64,000 bases of DNA, taken from assembly GCA_016648135.1 (NCBI GenBank), contig JADDOH010002117.1, positions 1-64,000 on the forward strand, read 5' to 3'. The notes beneath the pieces were generated by a model. That model ran no database searches. It saw only the letters and a list, made by a program, of their open reading frames with translations, and was not told the DNA's origin. Shown here one piece after another: positions 54,830-64,000 of this stretch. This DNA comes from Agrypnia vestita. Taxonomy: Eukaryota; Arthropoda; Insecta; Trichoptera; Phryganeidae. The first letter of the stretch is position 1. Each line of letters begins with the position of its first letter. The position numbers and the translations under genes were made by a program.

Positions 54830-56727
54830 GAGCTTATAATCAGTGTTGAAAGCTTAGAATTGAAACTTATTTTTGTGTCCAAAATTTGGCATTTCTGCTC
54901 AAGATTGCATCCTGGTTCTGATAAAGCTAAAGCTCTAGACGTAACGTCAGTTACACTTTGTTATGCTCTGTTATAGGTCTCTAGGACCCAAAGTGCAACC
55001 ATCTTAGGTCAAGAATAAATGACGAAGGGGTAACTAATTGACATGAAGCATACAAACACACCATTATAATGGTCTTTCCAAATACTCCTCTAATATTGAA
55101 TCACGCCACCCTTTCAACTGATGTTAGTTGCAGTTTCGTTACATCCAACGCAAATCATGTAATCTAAATTCCAACCTTGACCCTTTACTATAGTTTTGAT
55201 CGAAGTAAGAACTCCCTTTGCAGTGCCACGACTTTCGTCGTGTCGGTGTTGTGTGTCCCAAATAAATTGATCCAGGTTGTGCCAAAATTGAGATGTGGTC
55301 TTCTGAATGTAAATGCTTTTGATAACAGTACCTCCAATATCTCTTGAAACTTCTGTCCGAGCTTTAGATACAGCTCTGTGGATCTTATTTTTATCAATAA
55401 CCAGAGTTAAATCTTCGGTAGAAACTAAGCCGTCGACGTCAGCCAAAACCGCATAAACAACAGCAGCAGCAATAAACCGTATCTATCACAGACTTTAGCA
55501 ACTGTTGGTAATAGAAATGTATTTCAATTCGCCGTTGAAGTCAATGGTATCTCTGTCGAGGGCGTATTTGTGGTATGCCTCTGTTATTGAATACATTTTT
55601 GGGGAAGATTTACGCACCGAATTTTCATCACAATTTGATGAGACAGAGTCGGTTTCTTGAGTAAAACACGATTTTTTTACTGCCTTTATTGACTTTTTAA
55701 TTTGTCTCTGCTATTGTTTCATTAATCTAGTCGTTCATTCTTGTCAAAATCGCTTGTAACCATTTTCCTGTCATTTATTTGATCCAGTAAAAAACTTCTA
55801 TCGTTGATGGGAACTTTTTTAGGCTTTAAACACGAACATGATTCAAATTAAGTGCATTTATAATAAGCAACGTCAAAAAGCTTCTCAGATGACTCTTAAA
55901 ACATTTCAATTTATTTTTAAAACTATCATTCGTTTACTTTTGGGGTATCTCTTCAAATTGGGGTGTTTTTCGAAATGGGATTTCACTAATTTAATAACTC
56001 GTTCCTTGGTTACGATTGGAATCGAAGCTTTGGTCCAAATATTCTTGATCTCTTCAGAAATATCACGTATATATCTGATTTGGATGAATTTTTTCCATTG
56101 TGTTTATATTTTAGGTCGTTTTTGACAAATAAAATTAAATGATGTTCCTTATAGTTGCTAGCTGCTTGATTGTCAAGTTCTTCGTATGGTCCGAATATAG
56201 CATAATTAGTCTGACTAAGCCTCAAACTACTTGTTTAAGAATAAAAAAATCATCTTTTAACAGTATAATAATCGTAACGGTACTTTTAAGGCATAAAAAT
56301 TACTTTGGCTACGAAGAAAACACTCGCGAGTCAAGTCAAGAAAGTCCTCAAAACAAGTTCAAACTTGAGGGTATTTGCAGGTTGAAGCCTAACAAATTCT
56401 ATGTCTTTTCCATTATACTTCAACTTCAGGTCGTTCTTGACAAATAAAATAAATTAAATGACGTCCCTTATACCTAGTTGGTGGCAGCTGATTGTCAAGT
56501 TCCTTGTATGGTCCGAACACAGCATAAGTAGTCTGACTACGACTCGAACTTCTTATTTAAAAATGAAAAAATCCGTTTTTAACACTGTAACAATCGCAAT
56601 GGTACTTTTATGGCATAAAAGTTATTTTGGCTACGAAAAAAACACTCGCAAGTCAAGTCAAGAAAGTCCTCAAAACAAGTTCAAACTTGAGGGTATTTGC
56701 AGGTTGAAGCCTAACAAATTCTATGTC
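54830..56727 (-). pseudogene. Transposase-like gene of the 54.55 kb element
   Basis: Reading 5' to 3' on the minus strand: SQTNYAIFGPYEELDNQ; FVKNDLKYKHNGKNSSKSDI; IWTKASIPIVTKERVIKLVK; SHFEKHPNLKRYPKSKRM; KLKCFKSHLRSF; a Cys-rich ESCSCLKPKKVPINDRSFLL; KMYSITEAYHKYALDRDTID; AKVCDRYG; AVVYAVLADVDGLVSTEDLT; YMICVGCNETATNIS; KGGVIQ; DGCTLGPRD. Several stops and frameshifts separate these blocks. The order (Cys cluster, then a G-C-D/N-x-T-x-x-N motif, then G-G-V-I) recalls an uncharacterised arthropod protein family that I remember but cannot verify here. The expected acidic residue in GCNETATN is Asn, so a catalytic Asp may be lost. Confidence 0.6.
56091..56727. repeat. Tandem duplication, 315 and 322 bp units
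   Basis: Units 56091-56405 and 56406-56727 share caagttcttcgtatggtccg-like starts, ctacgaagaaaacactcgc, gtcctcaaaacaagttcaaa and gcctaacaaattctatgtc. Each contains the N-terminal coding block (SQTxYAxFGPYxELDNQ) of the minus-strand gene. The plus-strand frames across them are by-products. Confidence 0.85.
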
Positions 56728-57020
56728 GCTGGTAACGTATAGTTGCATTCAAATCAAAACTTTATATATGTTTTACATTTAAAGAGAAGAAAAAGTAAAA
56801 AAAAAATATATTTAGTTCAGGAGCCAAAGTTGAGAATAGCGAAATATCACCATAAAAATGTCAATTTTTCAAAACTTTGATGATCGGTAGAACCCTAAAG
56901 ATATAGTATTATTTTATTTTTAAAATTATTTTAGTAATTTACAATTAATTACGCAAATTTTGAGACGTCTTGTGCTACGGAAAACCAAAAAAAAAATTCT
57001 CGGGACAACCTACTGTGTAT

Positions 57021-58499
57021 GGTCCACGTATTGTACCTCTTAGAATAGAGAACTAATATTAATTGTATTATAAATATTATTAACTCTCTAAGCCTACATT
57101 GGGCGATATTTTTTATTAAATGAAGTCAGACTTATAAAGTAGTGAAGTATTTGAAATCGGGAATAAGTCCGTTATTTATACATCCTCCCTTCTTCATACT
57201 CCCTCCAATCATACTCTCTTCCTCTCTCGTATTTCTATTCTTACCCCCTTCTATTCATACTCCCTTCCAAGGACTTAATCAAGCTGCTTGGTTTATCATT
57301 CTTTAAGCACCACCAAAAAAGATAATCATAAAATTCATAAACTGAAATGCCATTTACTAAGTGAAAGTTTGAACATAAAATTAAGTAGTCAAAGATTAAG
57401 AAGATAAACTTTTCTGTGTGACCGAACTTCAGTTGTTTTATACATTTAACCAGATGTATTAAAGAGTCATTGATGCTCATATAAAATGTGCTTAAATATT
57501 GATGAAAATTTCTTGTATATATCTGGTTATTTTAATACACAAAAAACAATCATTTGCAACAATAACAATTAAATTACGCACCACTAAATGCTTTTCTATT
57601 TTAAAAATTTTCTTATGGGACCAAAAACGATAATTTTATACATATTCACTTTAAGTTTACCTAGTTTCAAACTTTTTTATGAGATTTTTTAAATGTCAAA
57701 TATTTTTCCATTCAGGTGGGATATACAAAGTTTTATCGAAAAAGACTGGCAAAGAACTCAGTTTATTACAACGTTTCCGTCCTAATGTAAAGATAACTGC
57801 CTACAATAACAATAACGCAGAAAAAGAAAAAAAAAACAAAATACGTTACCTGCTTACAAAAATGTAACTTTTGAAAAGTGCTCTAAGGTTTGATCTACCG
57901 CGGCAAATCTGTTTAACATGTGACATTTTGTTCACGTACATTCGGAAAATTCTCTATTTAAGCTAGAGCGAAATACGACTCAGCAAAGTTCTTCGAGAGG
58001 AATATATTCTAATAAAAAAAGAGATATATTCATTTTCATAAAAATTATATATTGAAATGCAATGATTTGTATAATTTTGCATTGTAAAGTTTTAGGCATG
58101 AAAAAAATTTTAATGTTTAAGAAATGACTAAGAGCAAATATTATTTAATATTTTTATTTAAATAACAGCTATTTAAAACCCTTCCATATTTCTCACCCGC
58201 TATGGTGGAGAGAGTTCCGTGATCTTTTTACTCTGAAGGCTAAACTGGCGGTAGTCTAGCTACTAGAAGAATCTCTTAAGCTAGACAGACTGATGAAGAG
58301 GGGACTTATATGAAAGACTGGTCTCTTTAGATACGTTGACAATAATCTGTCTTGGAGAAGAAAACCTTGAAATTAAAAAAAAAAATGATGATGCGTAGCA
58401 ACATCATTGAAGAAGATGACCTTTAGTAAAGTAATTGATTTTTCTTCAATAATAACCGTAGAATTATTTTAGTTTAATTACTCTTCCTTTTTTAGTGCT
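57021..58499. other. AT-rich; pyrimidine-rich tract
   Basis: 57182-57270 is almost pure C/T on the plus strand (cctcccttcttcatactccc). A 62-codon frame at 57679-57867 follows a ttccattcag acceptor-like word but has no recognised domain. No gene confirmed. Confidence 0.3.
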
Positions 58500-58712
58500 T
58501 GTCCAGATATCGAATGTTCAAAATCTTGCTGGCAGCAGTCCCAAATAGCTGGCGTGCGAATTTCCTGAATTTTTTAGATTCTTTAGAATTCTTCAACCAG
58601 GATGTCCTTTGTCTTCCAGGACCTTTTCTGCTTATGATTTTGTTTTGAATGATGAGAAACAGGATCTGTTACTTCTCTGGGTGTCTTATTGTTATGGCGG
58701 CATAGTAGTATA
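58500..58712 (-). pseudogene. LINE C-terminal fragment
   Basis: Minus strand YYAAITIRHPEK, stop, QILFLIIQNKIISRKGPGRQ, RTSWLKNSKESKKFRKFARQ, LFGTAASKILN. It matches 'R-H-P-E-K-x-x-I-L-x-x-I-I-Q-G-K-I-x-G-K-R-x-x-G-R-R-R-T-S-W-L-K-N', a LINE ORF2 C-terminus. One stop only over ~65 codons. The 3' tail was not recognised. Confidence 0.75.
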
Positions 58713-59264
58713 TACCTCTCAAAATGATTAATTAAATAAATAACCATTCCCGTAGGCATATTTGATTTTTCTATGTTAAGTCATTGGTGACGCTGCTTGT
58801 GAGGCTAAATTTGACTCTAGAAAACGTTGGTCAGCCTGTGCACCTGGCGCACATTTTTTTTACCAGTATATTACTTACATTGGTAAAAAATATTATGATA
58901 AAAAATATTTGAATTTTGCCTGCGAATTTTGAAATGAGAAAAAACAAATACTCTCGTTTTCTTCCGGAATGTGCATTTTTCGCATTGAATGAACGGATAT
59001 TATACTTATTGATTAGTAAATGTTGTGATCATGTTTTCCGGGATTTCACCAGTTATATTCCTTTGCGTGTGACGTGACGTTTATGTGACGTGAAGGAACT
59101 TTTGAAACTTCTCAAGATATCTGCTTAAAAGGACGCCGAAGAGAATAGTCTATCGCAGGTTAGTGATCATTTGTTGGCGAATTTTGGTTTACTCATGTAT
59201 GCTTTTTAGAGAGAGGAAACGTAATTGACACTTTTTGCATGATATCATATTAAGAGGTATTAAT
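58710..59264 (+). repeat. ~570 bp duplicated segment, copy 2
   Basis: Homologous to 20891-21480 in the same orientation. It begins right at the end of a LINE fragment. TATA-like gcttaaaag at 59123 aligns with cataaaag in copy 1. The 45 bp with the ATG is deleted, but agtctatcgcag|gttagt is kept. Confidence 0.5.
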
Positions 59265-60235
59265 TGAATATTACATTCAATAAAGCGGATGGCTATTTAC
59301 ACGCTGTCCGCACAAACATATATACGCTCATGATATGACAATAATATTGTTTTCATGTACGTTTTATTTTTTAAGGATTTTTTTCCTTTCGCATGTGGAT
59401 TCGACATTGTTATTTTTGACCCAACTAATCGTATTAATTAGAACCCGTCTATAATCCACGTTTGCACTGTCTCAAATTGATGTCCATGATTTATTCTATA
59501 TTAAAATATAGGCAATACCGTCGTATCATTCGAAATTCTCATATCATTTTAAAATTCGGCTAGTTAACGGACTTATTCGAGGTATTTTCTATTATTATTA
59601 ATGCGCAAAATTGATTACCTATATTAAATCAAACTCAATGTTTCTTTTAAAACTGAAGGTATAATAAATTAAGTAAATTGTATACAATTGAATACACTTG
59701 GACTTATTCATAAAAAGGTATCTAACTAATAAAAAGTTGTAGAGTAAAAAAGTGGCAAAGTTTTGGTTTTCTAGTGAAATAAAAAAGTAATAAATTATTT
59801 CAATAACTTTTATATTAAGCTTATGAAAATTTTCTGATAAAATCTAAAAAACGAAAGAATAGACCAAAGTCGAACATAGAAAAAATAATCAAAGTTGTAA
59901 AAATTATCATAAAATCCATCCAAGGTAAATGGAGAAAGTTGGGCCTGGGTAAAACTTTTAACAGATATTTTAATTTTCCCGTAAAGAGGATATTGTTACC
60001 AAATTTTATATATTCGAGAATTTTATAATTGAATGGTGTTCATAAGTAATATGAATAAAATATGCTTATTTAAATCTGTGAATATATATAATATTTATTT
60101 TGTATTTTTAAGGTTATTAAGGGCACCCGAGTCTCATTAGCGGCTAGTCATCATCAACGTTAAAATAAAGCATGCAATATTCTAAGTAATTCCTCTTTTT
60201 ATGATTTTGAAGCATGGTAGAGAATAAACCACAGA
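59265..60235. other. AT-rich, no gene recognised
   Basis: Nothing recognisable. Confidence 0.35.
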
Positions 60236-60482
60236 TCAAACATAATAATTTCGTTGTCTGTCCGTCCAGTCATCTGTCTGTCTCCATAACTTCGTGTAAC
60301 GTCCGTAACATGTAACGATCGATTTAATGGCTAAAAATGGCGAAATTATGCCGAAACGGCCATTCAACGCATGTTGCTACGGCTGCCTCTCCGTGGAGCA
60401 CTAAAAAGATACTATAAATATATTCGAGGGCTTATCAATGGCGCAAACCAATGTTTCGTCATTTTTTACGGGTTGCAGTTAG
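60236..60482 (+). mobile_element. Helitron family B, copy 2 (247 bp)
   Basis: Starts TCAAACATAATAATTTC after host A (60235) and ends gcagTTAG before host T. The CTAG end has a C-to-T change. Shares gttgtctgtccg, ggccattcaacgcatgttgc, aatggcgcaaaccaatg and atttttta-cggg with 36033-36285. Confidence 0.75.
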
Positions 60483-60612
60483 TAGTGTAATAAAATTTAT
60501 GTTAATTTAGTCAACAAAGACAATATGTAATAAAGAGGTTTTATTTAGAATATTTTGAGTATGACCAAATTTTTCAGACATAACTGAATTGTTGTCACAG
60601 GGACATCAATAA

Positions 60613-61156
60613 TCAATTAATGTATATTGAAATTCGGATGAATTCCATTAGACAAGATAAATTATATAGCTAAAAAAACTCCAAAATCAAATATAGATGT
60701 CTCATTTAGCAACATCTATGGTCATTCAAGGGGAAGGAAAAAGCTTTGCGGCTGGCCGCGGTGAGGATCCTTGCAACCCACATTTGAAAAGTGGCGTATA
60801 ATTGAAATATATACAACTTCCAAAATCAAATATAGATGTCTCATTTAGCAACATCTATGGTCATTCAAGGGGAAGGAAAAAGCTTTGCGGCTGGCCGCGG
60901 TGAGGATCCTTGCAACCCACATTTGAAAAGTGGCGTATAATTGAAATATATACAACTTCCAAAAATTAATAGACATGGTATTCTATCATGGGTGGGAATG
61001 GCGAACGTTACATATGTGTAAAGTGATCACTTAAGCCAACCGTACGATAGGTCGTAAGTCCTATGTACACCCATAAAGACTTATATACCTACTTTCCCTT
61101 AATAAAAAAATATACAGTTTCGTCTATGTGAGACATCTATAATATACATTAATTGA
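60613..61156. mobile_element. MITE-like element, 544 bp
   Basis: Perfect 16 bp inverted ends TCAATTAATGTATATT (60613-60628) and its complement (61141-61156). An additional inner pair atagatgtctcat and gtgagacatctata is also inverted. Contains an exact tandem duplication at 60681-60958. No coding. Confidence 0.6.
60681..60958. repeat. Identical 139 bp tandem duplication
   Basis: Units 60681-60819 and 60820-60958 appear identical by eye (ccaaaatcaaatatagatgt at each start, gctttgcggctggccgcggt in the middle). Zero differences over 139 bp implies a very recent duplication or an assembly artefact. Confidence 0.9.
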
Positions 61157-62310
61157 GGTATAATTTATTTTATAAAAAAAGTATGTTTTGTATTTAGTAA
61201 TTATTTTATGATAACAATATTTTGTGTTATGTATTTTAAATATTTTGACGATTTTAGAATTGAGTATCGGTGGTTTAAAGCACGTTCGCACGTTGACAAA
61301 GAAGATAGAATCTCAAGCTATCTATTTCATATTAAATAATATTGCTAAATCGAGCGTTGTAATGACGTAACCTCAGAAGTTCCTTTCCATTACCTTCTCA
61401 TCAGGATAACGATATAGTTTCTGCTATCTTGAGTCCTTGGAAATGTTGTAATAAAAAGCACTCATCCATTCAGCATCCAGTTTATATATTTTGTGGGTGC
61501 TTTTCATTTCAAATATGAAATCGGTTGTCATTTTTGGCGATGTAAATTAAACTTTTTATAGCATCTCCATCATGATGGTTTCATGATTCATGTCATTCGG
61601 GAAGATAAGATATTTTTTAATTAAAAATGCATTCCACCAGATGCTCCGGAGCGTTCTCGATCGGTCTGGAATTATATTTTGGCAGTTCTACGATTCAAAA
61701 TAAATAACTACAAGCGAAAGCGGTGACTAGTGCAAATTATAAGCGACTAGCGAAATAGAATATGATGGTACCTACCCAGCCCTGGATAGTGAATAAGTAC
61801 GATCGCAGAAATGCGAATATTATAAAAAACAAATATAAAGTGTTCCAGACAAATGGAAGATTCTCAAGCGAATAGTGTGAAATTAGCCCAAATTACAGTT
61901 AAGTGACTTTCGTGATTTAGAAACCCACCAGAACCCATGATAATAGTATTTAACCCAATAGTCTATTTTTTTAAGATTCCGTTGAATTGAAAATTTAATT
62001 TTAATTTTATTTAGTTTTGTTGTTTTTAGTTTTCGACGTAAGAACATTAAATTATTCCAAATTAATCAGGAAATACCGTTGAGAAAATTTTGACAATTTT
62101 TAGAAGAAAGTCATTTGCCTTGGCGAAATTTTTTTAATTTCTTATGTTTTTCAATTAATTTTCTCTAAAATAACAAATAGTTTTGATCTGATGAAATCGT
62201 CAATTCTCATTTAAATGTATAGTACCAGTCTCGATTACGTCTCTCTTCTAGCTAGAATTCTAAACAATTAAACTTGCTACTAGATGTGTTTGATTACATT
62301 ATTCTTCTTT
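61157..62310. other. No gene recognised
   Basis: AT-rich with a GC-balanced patch at about 61620-61680. Confidence 0.3.
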
Positions 62311-62319
62311 AGCGGCCTC

Positions 62320-62530
62320 ACGGGAACAATAAGTCCATGACCGCAGTCGCAAACAAAACAGAGCTCCATCCATTCCTTGACATCGCTTTTGTGGTCCAGT
62401 TTGCTGGGAGCTGCCCTGCCTCTTGCGGGTCTGTCTTGACATTATTCGCACATCCACATCTTAGCTTTCTTGATATATTATTAATATTGTGGTGTTCTCG
62501 ACCATAGCGTTGGGAGACAAACTTTATAGG
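62320..62530 (-). pseudogene. Possible LINE C-terminal scrap
   Basis: Minus strand KTDPQEAGQLPANWTTKAM and, in a neighbouring frame, KLDHKSDVKEWMELCFVCD resemble 'G-R-P-P-x-x-W-x-D-D-x-K-x-x-x-G-x-x-W-M-x-x-A' LINE ends. A frameshift would be required. Weak. Confidence 0.3.
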
Positions 62531-62583
62531 TATCAGGAATCCAGTCAATTTCGCTGTACTGCTTCAAGATAGTTTATTAGTTA

Positions 62584-63139
62584 CTAGCTGTTCAAACCCG
62601 GCTTGCACGGGTTAAGGTTAAGGATAAAGTTTAAAATAAATTTGTGAGGGTAAACAAAGTTTCGATTCGAACGGTACAGATTTGCATCGAAAATATATCG
62701 AGGGAGGAGAAGGGTTTAAAGAATAGGGGTGAAATGTCGCATTTATTACCCGCCGAGTCCTTAAGAATAAGTTTCCAAATTTTGAGTCCGATCGGTCAAA
62801 CTGTACAGATTTGCGTCGAAAATATATCAGCGGAGGGGAAGCATTGAGAGAATAGGGGGGAAATGTCGAATATATTACCCGCCGAGTCCTAAACAATGAG
62901 TTTCCAAATTTTGAGTCCGATAGCTCAAACGGTACAGATTTGCATCAAAAATATGTCAGGAGGAGGGAAAGGGGTACGATAATAGGGGAGAAATATCGCC
63001 TATGTTACCCGCCGGGTCCCAAAGCATAAGTATGCAAAATTTGAATTGAATCGGACAAACGGTGTGGATTTGTATAGAGAACAGACAGACAGGCAGACAG
63101 ACAGACAGAAAGACAGACATTGAGTTTTATAGGTATAGA
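62584..63139 (-). mobile_element. Helitron family A, complete copy (556 bp)
   Basis: Minus strand: TCTATACCTATAAAACTC after host A (63140), ending AACAGCTAG before host T (62583). An ACCCG/CGGGT hairpin lies close to the end. Three to four ~120 bp units with a (CAGA)n stretch at the 5' end. No coding. Confidence 0.88.
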
Positions 63140-64000
63140 TATAAATAATTCAAGCGACAATAGAACAAGCTGTTATTGATATTAGTCGGACGGTAAGAGA
63201 GGGCGGCAAGAATGCGTTTCTTAATTTATAGCATTAGCTCTCTCTCATACCGTTTGTCTCTCTCATTCATTCAGACATTCACTCAAATACGTTACAAATA
63301 TTTTTTTAGTAAAGCTTAGTCTAAAAATGGAATTATATTGTGTTTGCATTGCCCGAGTGATGAACATACTGATGTGACAACCGGTTTTTTACCCTGGCCT
63401 GGCCTTGGACGCCAAACCTCATGTAAAATGATTAAATTTCATAAATTGTGAGATATTTTAGTAAACCAAATATGACAGTGAACAAAAAATAAATCTTTCC
63501 AGCGAAAAACTGATTTGGACAATTATGAGTTGTAACGTCACCATTAAATGAAGGTGAATTTAATATCATTCAATTGTAAGATATGATAAAATAATGTGTA
63601 TTTTTATTTAGACTCCGAGATTATTATTAACTTGGCTTAGACTCAGCAAATACAGATGTCCTAAAAAGGGGGTAGATACCACGTGACAGGAATTCTAAAA
63701 TGTAGTTTTATTTGTTCGAGGCTATTTTGATGAAAAATCTTCCCAACAGATGGATTGGTTAAAGTAACACTAAGCACCGCCTCGTTCTTTAGACCTCGAG
63801 AATTTTTTTTTTATGGAAACCCATTAAATATTGAATTGACTACCCAAAACCGGCCTCAATTAAAGTAGTAAAAATTTGAAATAATTGGTAATTTGAATTC
63901 GAATTCGAAATACAATTATTGATTTGTATTATCAATAGTACCTATAAGGCTTAAATTTTTTTTCTATAATTTAAATAATTAAACATAAATTTAGCTAAAT
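63140..64000. other. AT-rich, no gene recognised
   Basis: 63190-63300 has ctctctctcat simple sequence. No coding or known repeat seen to the window end. Confidence 0.35.

Larger units (their letters stand above)
54552..57012 (-). mobile_element. hAT-like DNA transposon, complete ends (2,461 bp)
   Basis: An exact 8 bp duplication CTGTGTAT lies at 54544-54551 and 57013-57020. The termini are TAGGGTGTCCCG and, from the other end, TAGGTTGTCCCG. A subterminal word TCAAAATTTGCGTAAT is shared inverted by both ends. Eight-base duplications and TAGNG-type ends are hAT features. It carries one decayed minus-strand gene and a 315-322 bp internal tandem duplication. Complete ends with a ruined gene mean a non-autonomous relic. 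Confidence 0.85.

Noticed and set aside
56139..56742. Two tandem plus-strand frames of ~95-102 codons
   Set aside because: They are antisense by-products of the duplicated N-terminal block of the minus-strand transposase-like gene.
57679..57867. Possible exon after a ttccattcag acceptor
   Set aside because: No domain, low-complexity N/K-rich end, and no donor or partner exon.
63086..63116. (CAGA)n as an independent microsatellite
   Set aside because: It is the normal 5' part of Helitron family A, present in shorter form in other copies.

Overview
The window is AT-rich animal DNA, almost certainly from an insect. The evidence is an intact mariner skeleton, short Helitrons that insert between A and T, Penelope-like retroelement termini, many 5'-truncated non-LTR retrotransposon tails and a tRNA-derived SINE family. 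Frequent taggtacc-type words and the mix of elements lean towards Lepidoptera, but that is a weak inference. I found no convincing host protein-coding gene, so the window reads as intergenic or intronic repeat-rich sequence. Two places (about 21.29-21.37 kb and 38.45-38.52 kb) look like core promoters with a very short first exon, but nothing downstream supports a gene.

Layout. 0-5 kb: a ~600 bp TGTCACG-bounded repeat (second copy at 22.9 kb), two SINEs, a foldback repeat and a LINE tail. 4.7-6.95 kb: Penelope-like (PLE) fragments in inverted pairs, each with a hammerhead-ribozyme-like core, plus RT-tail and GIY-YIG endonuclease remnants. 7.0-8.9 kb: a 1,284 bp mariner with perfect 29 bp inverted repeats and a TA duplication, between two copies of a ~215 bp repeat. 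9.4-10.15 kb: a LINE 3' end with a (TTGAA)n tail. 11-12.5 kb: a pogo-like remnant whose C-terminal PHD-like zinc finger is split by nested insertions. 12.8-13.5 kb: a Helitron. 14.8-16.5 kb: three tandem-repeat families. 19-20 kb: a piggyBac-like fragment and a strong hairpin. 23.7-24.0 kb: a LINE fragment. 27.4-28.2 kb: GC-rich hairpins and a duplicated tRNA-Arg-like gene.

29.2-30.56 kb: a terminal-inverted-repeat element with two ends of one unrecognised minus-strand protein. 31-41.8 kb: SINEs, LINE tails, a small Helitron and a PLE junction. 42.3-44.7 kb: Helitron fragments and a 414 bp inverted-repeat element. 51-54 kb: a Helitron with internal tandem repeats, then another Helitron 3' end carrying canonical heat-shock-element arrays. 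54.55-57.01 kb: a complete 2,461 bp DNA transposon (8 bp target duplication, TAGGG termini) carrying a decayed gene I place only as hAT-like. 58.5-63.1 kb: a LINE fragment, the second copy of a ~570 bp segment also present at 20.9 kb, a Helitron, an inverted-repeat element with an exact 139 bp tandem duplication, and a last Helitron.

The strongest candidates for something under-described are the Helitron with heat-shock elements, the hAT-like element at 54.55 kb, the unrecognised element at 29.2 kb, and the inverted PLE termini whose ribozyme-like stems covary between copies. Every coding remnant is mobile-element derived and nearly all are frameshifted or truncated. All family assignments come from reading motifs by eye, without database searches.
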